Under the pieces are notes generated by a model that was not told where the DNA came from, searched no databases, and saw nothing but the letters and a program-made list of their open reading frames with translations. A DNA stretch of 64,000 nt. Origin: Periplaneta americana (Eukaryota; Arthropoda; Insecta; Blattodea; Blattidae). Shown here piece after piece: positions 10,019-21,300 of this stretch. The position numbers and the translations under genes are program-made. Each line of letters starts with the position of its first letter. Position 1 is the first letter of the stretch. The stretch lies in assembly GCF_040183065.1 (NCBI RefSeq), contig NC_091120.1, forward strand, positions 21,857,708-21,921,707, given 5' to 3'.

Positions 10019-10270
10019 GATTTATTTTAGCTGGCAGAGTTAAGGCCGTAAGGCCTTCTCTTCCACACAACCAGCAAAAAGTGTATATACATATGCATGA
10101 ACTTACAAAGAATTCAACAATTTGATTTAGATGAGAGTTATTTACGAATTAAACAACAAAATACTATGAACTATTAATTAAACACTGAAATAAACTGGGT
10201 AGCAGAATTAAACTAAAATACATAGAATGTTAATATATTTCAAATTATATTAGATAATAGAAAGAGATTA
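9961..10270 (-). mobile_element. LINE 3' end with (TAA)n tail (family 2)
   Basis: The - strand reads CAGAGAAGGCC-like AAGGCCTTACGGCCTTAACTCTGCCAG and ends in (ATT)n; on the + strand this appears as (TA)n then (AAT)n at 9972-10018. The same 3' terminus occurs at 15901, 20760 and 42110. Only UTR sequence remains. Confidence 0.7.
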
Positions 10271-11156
10271 TTATGAGACAATTTTGAAAATGCAGCACAA
10301 TCAGGATGATGTCTAAAGAGATATATATATACATATATAATTACAAACCACTCCAGTCGATGCACAGCAGTTTCAAATATGACTCGCATTGGCATTCAAG
10401 AACAAGAATTGATAAAAATCACTGATCATACCTATGCATCTTCTGAAATCCGATTTACAAATAAATGAAGAGCACCATTCGGAAATCCTGAATAAGTTGA
10501 ATACACCTTGTAGGCCTAAATCAACGAGTTCCACTTCTATTACGCACACGTCCAATATAACATCAATTGAACTACCAACCACATTCAAATTTGAAAATTG
10601 TACATTCAATAATTATTCCTTTTAAAATTATTCATGTTTATTTTTTATGTCATCGTCGTTAATTAAAACTTTTCTAACACTTGTGTATATTAGTTAGGTT
10701 ATGTTATAGCTTCTGCTATATGATATTATGGATAGTCACGTATCAGAGATTGTTTAATATTAAGATTTATTGAAAATCATCTGTCAAGTGACGTTGATTA
10801 CTGGGATTCGGATAATTGAAGTGTAATGTTGCATTTTAATAAAAATGAAACTGAATCAACAAAGCCTTCTTGACCAGTAACATTGCCATCGTGTATAATA
10901 GATCGAGAAGGCATTGCTCACTACTGCCATCTGGCATGCATCTAGCGTAATATTTGTAATGTTGAGATGGTACAATAATACATTTGAAGACAGTTGTATT
11001 TTCGTAAGTCAATTAATATTTTATTGTATTGGAATACTTCGTTACTTCTAATCTTTATATACTTTCTTCTAATCGTGTAATAGTCTATTAAATCCCACTC
11101 GAGTTTTGATTTTCTCTAGATAAATCAAAACCTGTAGTGAGATTACTGTTGATAAA

Positions 11157-11332
11157 TACTTGAAAGAACTTTAGTTTTATCCCTTAAAAGTGCAGAAATT
11201 TTATCAGAACAAATGTAACATTTTAAAATTTCTTTTCAGAATGAAAAGTTACATTTGTTCGGATCAAATTTCTGAAAATTTAAAGGACAAAACTAAAATT
11301 CTTTCAATCATTTATTATCATAATACACTGCT
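11157..11332. repeat. Imperfect palindrome, ~65 bp arms
   Basis: The left arm (TTGAAAGAACTTTAGTTTTA ... AACAAATGTAAC) and right arm (GTTACATTTGTTC ... CTAAAATTCTTTCAA) are inverted copies with a ~25 bp loop. It lies against the right arm of the larger inverted-repeat element. Confidence 0.75.
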
Positions 11333-11529
11333 CTCTTAAATTGACTGAGTATACTGGGAATTAAATGGCTTTCCCAAAACATGCTATAAAATGTTTCATA
11401 TAAAACAATTTTTATCTCGAAAAGCAAGCAAAAACGAGCAAAATTGTGTTAAACTTTTTTATTAGAAATATCTCAAAGAATAATCCCCTGAAATTAATGG
11501 CATTATTACGGTTCACCCTGTATAAAAAT

Positions 11530-12173
11530 ATTATGAGCATCAGATTAATTTGGCAGTTGGTGCTAAGGTGCTTGAGCACAGTGATTGATGGTTTTGTTCA
11601 GATAAATTTATTTTTATTATATACATTTTATCGATTTACATAATAGCAAATTATTTACAGAGTATCATTTAAGACTTTCATTGAGTTTTTATGCAGAAAC
11701 ATTCAACTTTCGGAACTACTACACATCATCAAGGCAAACAAAAGGGAATCTACCTATTGGAGTTTTTACCAAACACTGTTCTGCTCTGGAACCAATTTTT
11801 GGTCTTTTTGTTGGATATTTCTGCTCTCTGATTGGTTTCAGAAGCATATGAAAAATGAATAGATTTGATTTTCTCCACATGTGCTTATCTCATTCCCTTA
11901 CCCCTGGCTCGCAGACAGACTATTAACTCTTGAGTGGGCGCCTATGTATAAATGCGCCAATTTAATATAATTATTTTCTCCTTCGACAATTTCGAGCTCT
12001 TCGTTATTCCTTCACACGGCATAGGAAGAAGTTGTGTTGTGCATTGTAAAAGCTAAGAGTGGAAAATTGAATTAATCGAAGACAGTGTTACTCCTATGCA
12101 TAAGATAGAGTTCTTTCTTTTTCATTTTTGACACAGTCTATCAAATGACAAGTGACAAGATGATCATTGGTAA
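11530..12173. other. No recognisable gene
   Basis: AT-rich sequence with only chance frames. Nothing assignable is seen. Confidence 0.5.
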
Positions 12174-12175
12174 TA

Positions 12176-12765
12176 CTGGGTGTTCAGTTCAAAGTGTGTC
12201 ATGGCTTGCTGTATGCCGTCATGAAGCTAGCCGATGAGCCTAGAGAATTCAGTCTTCCTACACTTCTGCAGAAATGTATTACTTATGTGCAAGAGAAGTT
12301 GCATAGTAAGTACGGCATTCATTCAGAAGAGTACTTAACGATACGTATGGTAACGCCAGTAGTGGCAGGAATGTGAACTGTTTCGAAACATGTACTGAGG
12401 TGAGTTTTTTCTTACTGTCGGGATATGTGGAGAGGGTTAAGACGATTACTTACGTATTTGTTGACATTAACTTCGACGGTCAACATGGACACGGAGCATC
12501 TGATTTGTATTGTGGAATGTTGCTGTACGCAACCAATGTACGACTTGCCCGCGCAAAACACATTTCGAAAGAGGTTATGGTAGCACACAGCCGTACAGAC
12601 CGCCATCTGTTGCTACGACGTTCAAGTTATACCGTACACGTTCTCAAGTTCAGATTGAACGCCTTTGTTTAATAGGCAAATTCTCTGACACAAAAGCTGA
12701 AACTCGCTTCAAATCGCTGACTCATCAACAGTGACGTCATAACACACTTTGAAATGAACCCCCAG
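12176..12765. mobile_element. TA-flanked MITE, 590 bp
   Basis: The ends CTGGGTGTTCAGTTCAAAGT and CTGGGGGTTCATTTCAAAGT extend to 28 bp with 3 mismatches and sit between TA dinucleotides (12174, 12766). This fits Tc1/mariner-like insertion. It is GC-richer than its surroundings. Short frames inside (12167-12376, 12373-12672) do not resemble a transposase. Confidence 0.8.
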
Positions 12766-12769
12766 TATT

Positions 12770-13321
12770 GTAAGCTGTAATGGACATAACTGACATCAAC
12801 TCCCAAATTATTTTCTGCACAACTCAAGTAAAGTAAAAAAAACCAAGAGAAGGGTTTTATTGAAATAATTGATATTTTCTCTTATGAAACCACAACTCGT
12901 GGAAAGAACTAAAATTCTGTTAATTTCTACTAATATTACAACATTTCTCCACGAACTGCAAGTTGAAGTCAAAGAGCCTGATAGCAAAAAGAATAAAAAA
13001 AAATGCCAGTGTGTACACTCTAGAAGTATTTCATCTATGTTAAGGTGCAGCTCATGTCTTGTTTTGTCTGCAAGATACAACGCACACATGTGGTAAGTGT
13101 CAAATACCGTAGTTCTTGAAGATGAAGACTACAACTGATTTGTTAAATTTGAAGAAATGGATATGCAACATATGACAACCCAATATAATTTGTAATATTA
13201 TAAAGTAATTCCAGTGCATGTGTTATAAAACGTAATGTTACATTATGTATTTTATTGGTGGCTAATTAAACTTCAGGTTGTAGCTCTGGAAATATTGATT
13301 TCGACCATGTAAACACACTTA
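12770..13321. other. No recognisable gene
   Basis: Intergenic AT-rich sequence. Overlapping antisense frames near 12808-13096 show no domain. Confidence 0.45.
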
Positions 13322-14249
13322 GGTCCAGTTGTACGAACACGGAATAAAGTCCTGTTAAAATTAATTCCACGGTTATATGAGAAATGTGTTGTACGAACTT
13401 GGAATAGTGCATTATTCGGAGAATTACTTCCGAATAAGCTATTCCATGCTTTCAGTAGTTGTTAAATCTATATCTAGAGAATAAAATATAAAATGGCAGC
13501 AGCATTAGACATGAATCTCTGATAGTGATGATGAATTACATATAGGCTAATGTGTTTTTGAGAGTGTGGAAACAAAGAAAATAAGGCACAGGCTTTATCT
13601 ATTAAACGAGTGTAACAATGAAGAATTTCTGGCAAGATTTACTCTAAAAATGGACACAGCTTAAAGCGTGTTGGGATTGATTAATGATTATTGGAACATA
13701 TAACACACAGGTAAAAATAGTTCACAATTTCATCATTGTAAAGAAATTGTAATTTTTTAAATAATTAAAATTAAATTTAAGCAAATTCATACAGCACAAT
13801 ATTATATCAGCATTACTTTTTGCATTATTATAACCTAGCTATAGACTCCCATGCTCTTATCTTTTATTTAAAAGTTACAGCATTCGTTTTTGCTTTCTAG
13901 CACGTTCTTATAGTCATTCACTATCACAACTAGCTTAAGTGTAATCTTCTGTCTAATAATTTTGACTTCTAATTTATTTTGCTTTACTCATTTCTTTATA
14001 ATAAAATCTGTACACAAAATAATGATATGTTCAGAAAATAAATTTCAACAATTACTGGTATTCTGAATGTACTTTATAAACAAAACACCATCTAAAATAT
14101 TGCCAACCTCTGTTTCAATTCGGCTAACTATGGAATAGATACCTTGGAATAAACTAACGTCATACAACACGATACTCCATTTATTCTATAGTTAAGCTAT
14201 TCCATGAATAGCTATTCCAAGATTTATTCTGTGATCATACAACTGGGCC
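13322..14249. mobile_element. PIF/Harbinger-type MITE, 928 bp
   Basis: The inverted ends are GGTCCAGTTGTACGAACACG and GGCCCAGTTGTATGATCACA. A TTA duplication flanks them (13319-13321, 14250-14252). Subterminal GGAATA/TATTCC blocks repeat inward from both ends. There is no transposase frame. It is a different family from the one at 4222. Confidence 0.82.
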
Positions 14250-14429
14250 TTAATCCTGTAAGTGCTTAAAATTCGCCGTGCACGTGCTCCTGGGTTAATG
14301 TGCCACATGATTTGTACTCACAACTGGTATTACACAATGCTTTAATTATGTGCTTATTTTGTGACATGCTGCATGTAGTTTTTAATTTTATCGCTAGTGT
14401 AGCTGCAACATGAAACAAGTGAAGCTACC

Positions 14430-14640
14430 ACAAGCTAGGAAGTTGCCTGTTCGCACATCTGCACACAGCCTTTGTTTTCTGCCACTACCCACCTAAAGAT
14501 TAAAACTCATATTATGAATAAATGTACAATGTTGGGAGGTCAGTCTTTGAGATAAGATAGCTCAGCTGTGGTACGGTCCCCTTTGCTGCCTGTGCTACCT
14601 CCCCTCTTGTGGCAACTTCCTACTTTGAGGGTACTGTAAC
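14430..14640. repeat. Possible small inverted-repeat element
   Basis: GCTAGGAAGTTGCC near 14437 is mirrored by GGCAACTTCCTAC near 14612. The arms are short and the ends unclear. Confidence 0.3.
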
Positions 14641-14649
14641 TGCGAACTG

Positions 14650-15175
14650 TATAATAATTGTAACATCGCCATTTTGAAAACAGCAGAATCTAAATAAAGT
14701 GAAAAGACATTTTGATATTATTTTGTTTTATTTTAATGATACAAATTGTAGCACATGCTGCTTTTATCCACAAGCCACCAATGATTGCATGTGTACCAGC
14801 TTTAGGAATCTAGAAGGAATGCAGATTTTGGGTGCTTGAGTAGCAGAAAAGTGTAGAAGTGGGGACAGAAAATGGACAAACAACTATTTTATTTCAAAAC
14901 TTCTCAGAACTAGTCACTGGTTTTAGAAGAAGGTACACTTTACTGTCTACCTGTATCTCATTTCACCTCACAAGATTTTAGAACTGCCTTTGATAATATT
15001 ATTTGTAACTAACAGTCCATTTAACTTGATGTCCTAACAGTTGCTCTGACAAATTCAAAGACTCCTGTCCCTTTGGATTATTCTATGATTGGAAATGTTA
15101 AAAGATACTTGGTCCTTTGTCCCATTTTCCTTATTTGAATTTTCACTTTTATTTTTTTCGTAATTATTAATCTTA
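14650..15175. other. No recognisable gene
   Basis: AT-rich sequence without a recognisable feature. Confidence 0.45.
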
Positions 15176-15179
15176 CAAG

Positions 15180-15640
15180 TTATATTACCGGTTGTTCTGT
15201 ATGGCTGTGAAACTGGGATTCTCACTTTGAAAGAGGAATAGAGGTTAAGGGTGTTTGAGAATAAGGTGCTTAGGAAAATATTAAGAGGGTTAAGAGGGAC
15301 GAAGTTACAGAAGAATGGAGGAAGTTACATAACACAGAACTGGACGCATTGTATTTTCTTCACCTGACATAATTAGGAACATTAAATTCAGATTTTGAGA
15401 TGGGCAGGGCATGTAGCATGTATGGGTGAATCCAGAAATGCATATAGAGTGTTATTTGGGAGGCCAGAGGGAAAAGACCTTTGAGGAGACCGAGACGTAG
15501 ATGGGAGAGTAATAATAAAAAGAATTTGAAGGACGTGGAATATGATTGTAGGGACTGGATTGATGTTGTTCAGGACAGGGACCGATGGTGGGCTTCTATG
15601 AGAGTGCTAATGAACCTTCTGGTTCTCTAAAAACCATAAG
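15180..15640 (+). mobile_element. Non-LTR retrotransposon, RT C-terminus (family 1)
   Basis: Broken frames read ILPVVLYGCETG, LTLKEE, FENKVLRKIL, RWAGHVACMGESRNAYRVL, then a decayed RPEGK block and the AAAACCAT end. It is longer on the 5' side than the copy at 2178, reaching the end of the RT thumb. Stops and frameshifts show it is dead. Confidence 0.8.
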
Positions 15641-15900
15641 TAAGTGATTTTTCTTACGTTACTGTGTAGTTTAATTTTGTTATGCCAGATTCAGCAACAT
15701 TCTTCTTGATTGGAACGACTGGCACGATAAAGAGATCTTTGCGATCCTGTGTGCCACACCACTGACGATGTCTGCCGGAGCAGCAGACGAAACGTATGGT
15801 AGCAACAGCACCAACAGACCACGGCCCTTTAGCCCGGATAACATTGTTCCATATAACGCCAGCCATAAAAGCCTACATTCCAAGATTCTTCTTGACTGTT

Positions 15901-16990
15901 TCCTTATAATAATAATAATAATAATAATGATTTATTTAACCTGGCAGAGTTAAGGCCATACGGCCTTCTCTAACACTCAACCAGGAGTAAAAACTGCTTT
16001 ACAAAAACACTACAAATTTACAAAGTACACGCCTGTGGAGTAACAGTCAGCGCGTCTGGCTGCGAAACCAGGTGGCCCGGGTTCGAATCCCGGCTGGGGC
16101 AAGTTACCTGGTTGAGGTTTTTTCCGGGGTTTTCCCTCAACCCAATACGAGCAAATGCTGGGTAACTTTCGGTGCTGGACCCCGGACTCATTTCACCGCC
16201 ATTATCACCTTCATTTCATTCAGACGCTAAATAACCTAGATGTTGATACAGCGTCGTAAAACAACCCAATAAAATAAAATAAAAAAATACAAAGTACACT
16301 ACAATTTTACACACAAAACTGAATAAGATAATAATAATAAAATGTAAACAACAAGTAAGAAGAAATCAGACATAATATATAACATAGAGAAGGAAAGAAA
16401 AAAGCATAATAAAATGTGAACAGCAGGTCAAAAATAAATGAGGCATACAAAGTATAAAAAAATAAGACAATTATTGATAATAATAATGATAATAAATAAG
16501 AATAGTAATAATAATAATGATAATAACAATAATAATAATAATAATAAAATAATAACAGGCGTAATAGTAATAATAATAATAATAGTAGTAATAAAATAGT
16601 GCAGTACAAAGCATACAATGAATACAATATTTTTAAGTACACACAGTAAGGAAAGTTATGTTTATATATAGCTCAACTTATCACATTAGAGATATACCAT
16701 TATCGGAAAATATGAAAACAAAAATATAAAATAAGTTAAAAATCACTAGAACATAAAAAAAAATGTGAATACGTGGAAACATGCAATACAACACTTGTCA
16801 TAATATTAAGTTAGTTTGGCAACTCGTCATAAGATAATTTTCTAACTTGGATTTGAAAGATTTCAATGTTCGGCAGCCCTTGACTTCAGGCGGCGGAGAG
16901 TTCCAGTGACGAGAGGTAGCAACAGTGAAAGATGAGGAATACAGAGATGATGTGTGAAGTGGAATTTCTAGCGTGTTATCGCATTGTGAT
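15901..16990 (-). mobile_element. LINE 3' end, - strand copy (family 2)
   Basis: On the - strand a C-terminal RT segment (SFTVATSRHWNSPPPEVKGC, then LKSFKSKLENYLMTSCQTN and a stop) lies at about 16990-16810. A long AT-rich 3' UTR follows, then the terminus AGGCCGTATGGCCTTAACTC-like and (ATT)n at 15907-15930. A near copy in the opposite orientation lies at 20060-20838, and this copy is split by a SINE at 16031. Confidence 0.85.
16031..16287 (+). mobile_element. tRNA-derived SINE with 12-bp target duplication
   Basis: The head GTGGAGTAACAGTCAGCGCG... has a good B box (GGGTTCGAATCCCGGC). The body has GTTGAGGTTTTTTCCGGGGT and the tail is (AAAAT)n. TACAAAGTACAC is repeated at 16019-16030 and 16288-16299, a clean target duplication. 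It is inserted in the 3' UTR of the - strand LINE, so it is the younger of the two. Confidence 0.9.
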
Positions 16991-16999
16991 CGAGTATCA

Positions 17000-17362
17000 A
17001 TATTATGATATTATATTAGGCTAGGTAGCGCACATCAGGTTATATCTCTAGCTTCGAGACTTGCTGGTTCCTCATAATACAGCTAGGTAGCAGACTTCAC
17101 GTTATGTTATTAGCTCCGAGATTATCTGAGTTTCTTCATTGGGATTGGGGCTAGGCACCTGAATTGGCTCTTTTTCAACGTAACGTATTTTCCTTTCTCA
17201 TCCTGATTGCAGCAGGAGGCACCAGTTGAAATGCAGCAGCAAGTACGAATAGATCACTGAGTAAGAGGAGTCATCGAGTTAAGAATTTAGTTGTCGACCG
17301 GAGTGCAGTAGTGAGTATGAGTGAGTACTGGGTAAGAGTGCAGTAGAAAATACGAGTGGAGA
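17000..17362. repeat. Degenerate repeats leading into the minisatellite
   Basis: A ~70 bp phrase (GCTAGGTAGCGCACATCAGG / GCTAGGTAGCAGACTTCACG) appears twice at 17033-17150. Then come loose copies of the GAGTGCAGTAG...GAGTG motif. These look like older, diverged members of the neighbouring array. Confidence 0.4.
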
Positions 17363-17363
17363 T

Positions 17364-18302
17364 GTCGCAGACTACAGTTCGACAGTGTAGAGTCCGAGTG
17401 CTGTCGTCAGCCTGAGTGGAGTGCATTGGCAAATGTTGCAGACTACAGTTCGACAGTGTAGAGTCCGAGTGCTGTCGTCAGCCTGAGTGGAGTGCATTGG
17501 CAAATGTTGCAGGCTACAGTTCGACAGTGTAGAGTCCGAGTGCTGTCGTCAGCCTGAGTGGAGTGCATTGGCAAATGTTGCAGACTACAGTTCGACAGTG
17601 TAGAGTCCGAGTGCTGTCGTCAGCCTGAGTGGAGTGCATTGGCAAATGTTGCAGACTACAGTTCGACAGTGTAGAGTCCGAGTGCTGTCGTCAGCCTGAG
17701 TGGAGTGCATTGGCAAATGTTGCAGGCTACAGTTCGACAGTGTAGAGTCCGAGTGCTGTCGTCAGCCTGAGTGGAGTGCATTGGCAAATGTTGCAGGCTA
17801 CAGTTCGACAGTGTAGAGTCCGAATGCTGTCGTCAGCCTGAGTGGAGTGCATTGGCAAATGTCGCCGACTACAGTTCGACAGTGTAGAGTCCGAGTGCTG
17901 TCGTCAGCCTGAGTGGAGTGCATTGGCAAATGTTGCAGGCTACAGTTCGACAGTGTAGAGTCCGAATGCTGTCGTCAGCCTGAGTGGAGTGCATTGGCAA
18001 ATGTCGCCGACTACAGTTCGACAGTGTAGAGTCCGAGTGCTGTCGTCAGCCTGAGTGGAGTGCATTGGCAAATGTTGCAGGCTACAGTTCGACAGTGTAG
18101 AGTCCGAATGCTGTCGTCAGCCTGAGTGGAGTGCATTGGCAAATGTCGCCGACTACAGTTCGACAGTGTAGAGTCCGAGTGCTGTCGTCAGCCTGAGTGG
18201 AGTGCATTGGCAAATGTTGCAGGCTACAGTTCGACAGTGTAGAGTCCGAGTGCTGTCGTCAGCCTGAGTGGAGTACATTGGCAAATGTTGCAGGCTACAG
18301 TT
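17364..18302. repeat. 71-bp minisatellite, ~13 copies
   Basis: The phrase GTGCATTGGCAAATG recurs every 71 bases from 17421 to 18273. Variants differ at the start (GCAGACTAC, GCAGGCTAC, GCCGACTAC) and at CCGAGTGCTG versus CCGAATGCTG. From 17791 to 18217 two variants alternate three times, a 142-bp higher-order unit. Each unit holds CGACAG...CTGTCG, a possible hairpin. It is GC-richer than the flanks and encodes nothing recognisable. Confidence 0.93.
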
Positions 18303-18426
18303 GGACAGTGGCGAGATCACTGTGCACATTGCCAGACATCGGAGAAGTCATGTCGGAACATGTTGTGTGATATACGGCTATAAACAGCTGTTGCTAGACT
18401 TCTTTTGTGATATATGTTGTTGTTTT

Positions 18427-19340
18427 CTAATGCCAGGCTTTTGACAATAAAGTCATTTGACCTCTTGCACTCCAATATTTTTCAAAGATATTATCATGGC
18501 CAGCCACTGAAGCACAGATTTTGAGGTGTTCCGAATCCATCTCTTGGTCTGAGTCGCACAATGGGCAGTTAGGGGACTGATATATTCCAATTCTATGCAG
18601 GTGTTTGGCCAAACAGTCATGACCTGTTGCCAATCTAAATGCAGCTACAGACGATTTTCGTGGTAAATCGGGAATCAACTGTGGATTATGATGCAGAGAG
18701 TTCCATTTTTTCCCTTGAGATTGTGTTATCAAATTTTGTTTGTTGAAGTCTAAGTATGTAGATTTAATAAATCTTTTCACAGAGTAATACGTAGATTTAG
18801 TAACAGGTCTGTAAGTAGCAGTGCTGCCCTTCTTTGCTAAAGCATCCGCATTCTCGTTTCCCAGAATTCCACAATGGGACGGTATCCATTGGAATACAAT
18901 TCTTTTATTGAGTGATATTAATTGAGAGAGCATTTTAGTTATTTCTGCTGTTTGAGATGAAGGTGTGTGTTTAGAGACTATTGATAAAATAGCTGCTTTG
19001 GAGTCTGACAATATAACTGCATTCCTAAATTTATTGATGTGGCATAGAAGATTCCTGAGACTTTCACTTATTGCAACGATTTCTCCATCAAAGCTTGTTG
19101 TTCCATATCCAAGAGATCTATAAAGTGAGAAGAGACAGCACGTAACACCTGCACCGGCACCTTGTTCTCTGGAGATCAAGGATCCGTCAGTGTATAAATG
19201 AAGCCAGTTTTGTGGAGGGTACCTAATATTAATTGTCTCTAAAGACAATTGTTTTAGTATTTCAGTGTTCACTTCTGATTTCACTATTTCTTCTGTTAAA
19301 TTTAAATTTAAAATTAGTTTGTGATATATTCCTATTAGGA
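18427..19340 (-). pseudogene. Non-LTR retrotransposon RNase H / ORF2 C-terminus (family 3)
   Basis: One open frame of more than 285 codons encodes the C-terminal end of an I/R1/Jockey-group LINE polyprotein. The RNase H domain keeps its four acidic residues: D in LHLYTDGS, E in FDGEIVAISE, D in ILSDSKAAI, and D in GNENADALAKKG. After it come FRLATGHDCLAKHL and a Cys/His cluster, CPLCDSDQEMDSEHLKIC. The first codons used for the frame are GTG, and the frame stays open to about 19340, so the protein is 5'-truncated: no RT or endonuclease is present. Near copies lie at 43966-44452 and 63510-64000. The fragment is unbroken, so this insertion is probably young or is a fresh truncation. Confidence 0.85.
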
Positions 19341-19344
19341 ATCA

Positions 19345-20055
19345 TCAGGAGGGAAATGTCTCCTGACAGTGGAGCATTCAGTGACTGGCGACCATACAAA
19401 TTATAGCAATATTCGTGCTGTCATACAATCTTCAAATAAACATACGACTCTTTTTGGTTATGGGCCGGGTGCCTGTATGAGTCCGCGTTGCTATTACTGA
19501 ACACATTGAGTGTTTACTGGATCATGGACTTTAAATAGAATGGGTATGTTAAATCTAGCAGAATAAGAGATGCCATAAAGGGGCTTATGAAAGAATATTG
19601 TGTGAGTGTGAAGTATCCGATGCCACTAGCAACTATGTATTTAAGCATTTTTATTGAAATTCTTGCTGTTCTTTTATTAGTGGCGTGTTTATTGTAAATT
19701 AAATTCTAATTTATTGGTGAATAATGAGTCATTTATTATAATATTGTGATGAGACAACAAAAATCCCATTACAGAACAGATTCACAGACCTAAAATGAAT
19801 GAAGGAGCAGATATATGCATCACAACATAACATGATGTAGTAGTTTCCCTGTTGAATTTTCAGAAATGAATGATTTGTGGAGAAATAGTGGATTGATGAG
19901 AGACGATAAAGAGAGTAAACTTGTGTCAGAATAGCTGTATCAAGCTATTTTTATCCACATATATTCTGTAGGATTTAAATCTGGACCTCCAACATGACAA
20001 ATCAACACACTAGAACTTTGGCCGTTGGAGCACCACATTCTATGCAGGAATATCA
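19345..20055. other. No clear gene; possible tRNA-like fragment
   Basis: AT-rich. On the - strand near 19965-20040 there is a tRNA-like stretch with ATTTAAATCC as a weak B box. Nothing else is recognised. Confidence 0.3.
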
Positions 20056-20059
20056 TATC

Positions 20060-20405
20060 CCTCACGTCAAGGGCTGCGAACATTGAAATCTTTCAAATCC
20101 AAGTTAGAAAATTATCTCATGACGAGTTGCCAAACTAACTTCTTACTATTATGACAAGTGTTGTATTGCATGTTTCCACGTATTCACATTTTTTTTATGT
20201 TCTAGTGATATTTAACTTATTTTATATTTTTGTTTTCATATTTTCCGATAATGGTATATCTCTAATGTGATAACTTGAGCTATATATAAACATAATTTTC
20301 CTTACTGTGTATACTTAAAAATATTGTATTCATTGTATGCTTTGTACTGCACTATTGTATTACTACTATTAGTATTATTATTACTATTAGGCCTGTTATT
20401 ATTAT

Positions 20406-20454
<49 letters not shown>

Positions 20455-20765
20455 ATTATCATCATTATTATCATTACTATTCTTATTTATTATTATTATT
20501 ATTATCATCAATAATTTTCTTATTTTTTTATACTTTGTAGGCCTCATTTATTTTTGACCTGCTGTTCACATTTTATTATGCTTTTTTCTTTCTTTCTGTA
20601 TGTTATATATTATGTCTGATTTCTTCTTACTTGTTGTTTATATTTTATTATTATTATCTTATTCAGTTTTGTGTGTACTTTGTAAATTTGTAGTGTTTCT
20701 ATAACGCAGTTTTTACTCCTGGTTGAGTGTTAGAGAAGGCCGTATGGCCTTAACTCTGCCAGGTT
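20060..20765 (+). mobile_element. LINE 3' end, + strand copy (family 2)
   Basis: It reads LKSFKSKLENYLMTSCQTN and stop at 20080-20140, then a UTR that matches 15950-16885 in reverse complement. The end is GAGTGTTAGAGAAGGCCGTA TGG... and AAATAAATC before (ATT)n. Together with the - strand copy it makes a ~0.75 kb-armed inverted repeat around 17.0-20.0 kb. Confidence 0.85.
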
Positions 20766-20772
20766 AAATAAA

Positions 20773-20838
<66 letters not shown>
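20773..20838. repeat. (ATT)n microsatellite shared by two LINE tails
   Basis: About 22 ATT units. The left side is the 3' tail of the + strand family-2 LINE. The right side is directly the 3' end of a different, - strand LINE. Confidence 0.9.
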
Positions 20839-21110
20839 GACCCTGCAGGATCTGTTACAGTCTCATGCCAGCGCTTGCGTGGTCTTCCCAATTTCCTCTT
20901 TCCTCTTGGTACATAAGTAAGAATCTGTTTAGGCCATCTAGTGCGATCCATCCTTTCAACATGTTTTTTCCACTGAAGTCGATATTGTTGGACAAAATTA
21001 ACTATAGGATCCATTTGTAGTTCCTGCAATATGTCCACATTTTTACGGTGTTCCAGCAAAGAGCATCCTGCTGTTCGTCGCATGAACCTCATTTCAGCTG
21101 TCGTCAGGCT
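20839..21110 (-). mobile_element. Non-LTR retrotransposon ORF2 C-terminus (family 4)
   Basis: The - strand frame reads MRFMRRTAGCSLLEHRKN, then QWKKHVERMDRTRWPKQIL and GKRKLGRPRKRWHETV before running into the (AAT)n tail. This is the usual C-terminus of a common insect LINE. The asparagine run at the end is only translated microsatellite. Confidence 0.82.
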
Positions 21111-21119
21111 TGTAACCTA

Positions 21120-21300
21120 TCCACAGGAACTCTATATTACATTCAAGTCTCTATGCAGGAATATATTCATATTAATAATGCATCAGGAATGGAATATGCC
21201 ACATTTATAGATCTCGAAGGGACATTAGATTTTGTACGAAGAAGGTTTTATGGAAAGTTTTGAAGTGATATGGAATACTGGGGAAAAAAAATTTTAGTGA
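21120..21300 (+). mobile_element. Small RT remnant
   Basis: ATFIDLEGTLDFVRRRFYGK resembles the LINE RT motif F-x-D-x-E-K-A-F-D-x-V with substitutions. It is short and dead. Confidence 0.45.

Larger units (their letters stand above)
9572..11520. mobile_element. TA-flanked element with ~200 bp inverted arms
   Basis: Arms 9572-9783 and 11333-11520 are inverted copies, sharing TTCTTTGAGATATTTC-like, TGCTCGTTTTTGCTT and TTTAAGAGAGCAATGTATTA blocks. The right end is CAGGGTGAACC (reversed) followed by TA, and the left end is decayed next to TA (9570-9571). The interior contains a LINE tail, AT-rich sequence and a separate hairpin at 11157. There is no transposase frame. Confidence 0.65.

Noticed and set aside
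12167-12672. Frames inside the MITE as a gene
   Set aside because: They lie within clear inverted ends, overlap each other, and show no domain.
16307-16642. Tyr/Leu-rich 111-codon frame
   Set aside because: Translated AT-rich LINE UTR with TAA repeats.
17364-18302. CRISPR-like array
   Set aside because: The full 71-bp unit repeats, with no unique spacers, in a eukaryotic transposon context. It is a minisatellite.
20324-20557. Leu-rich 77-codon frame
   Set aside because: Translated (ATT)n within a LINE 3' UTR.
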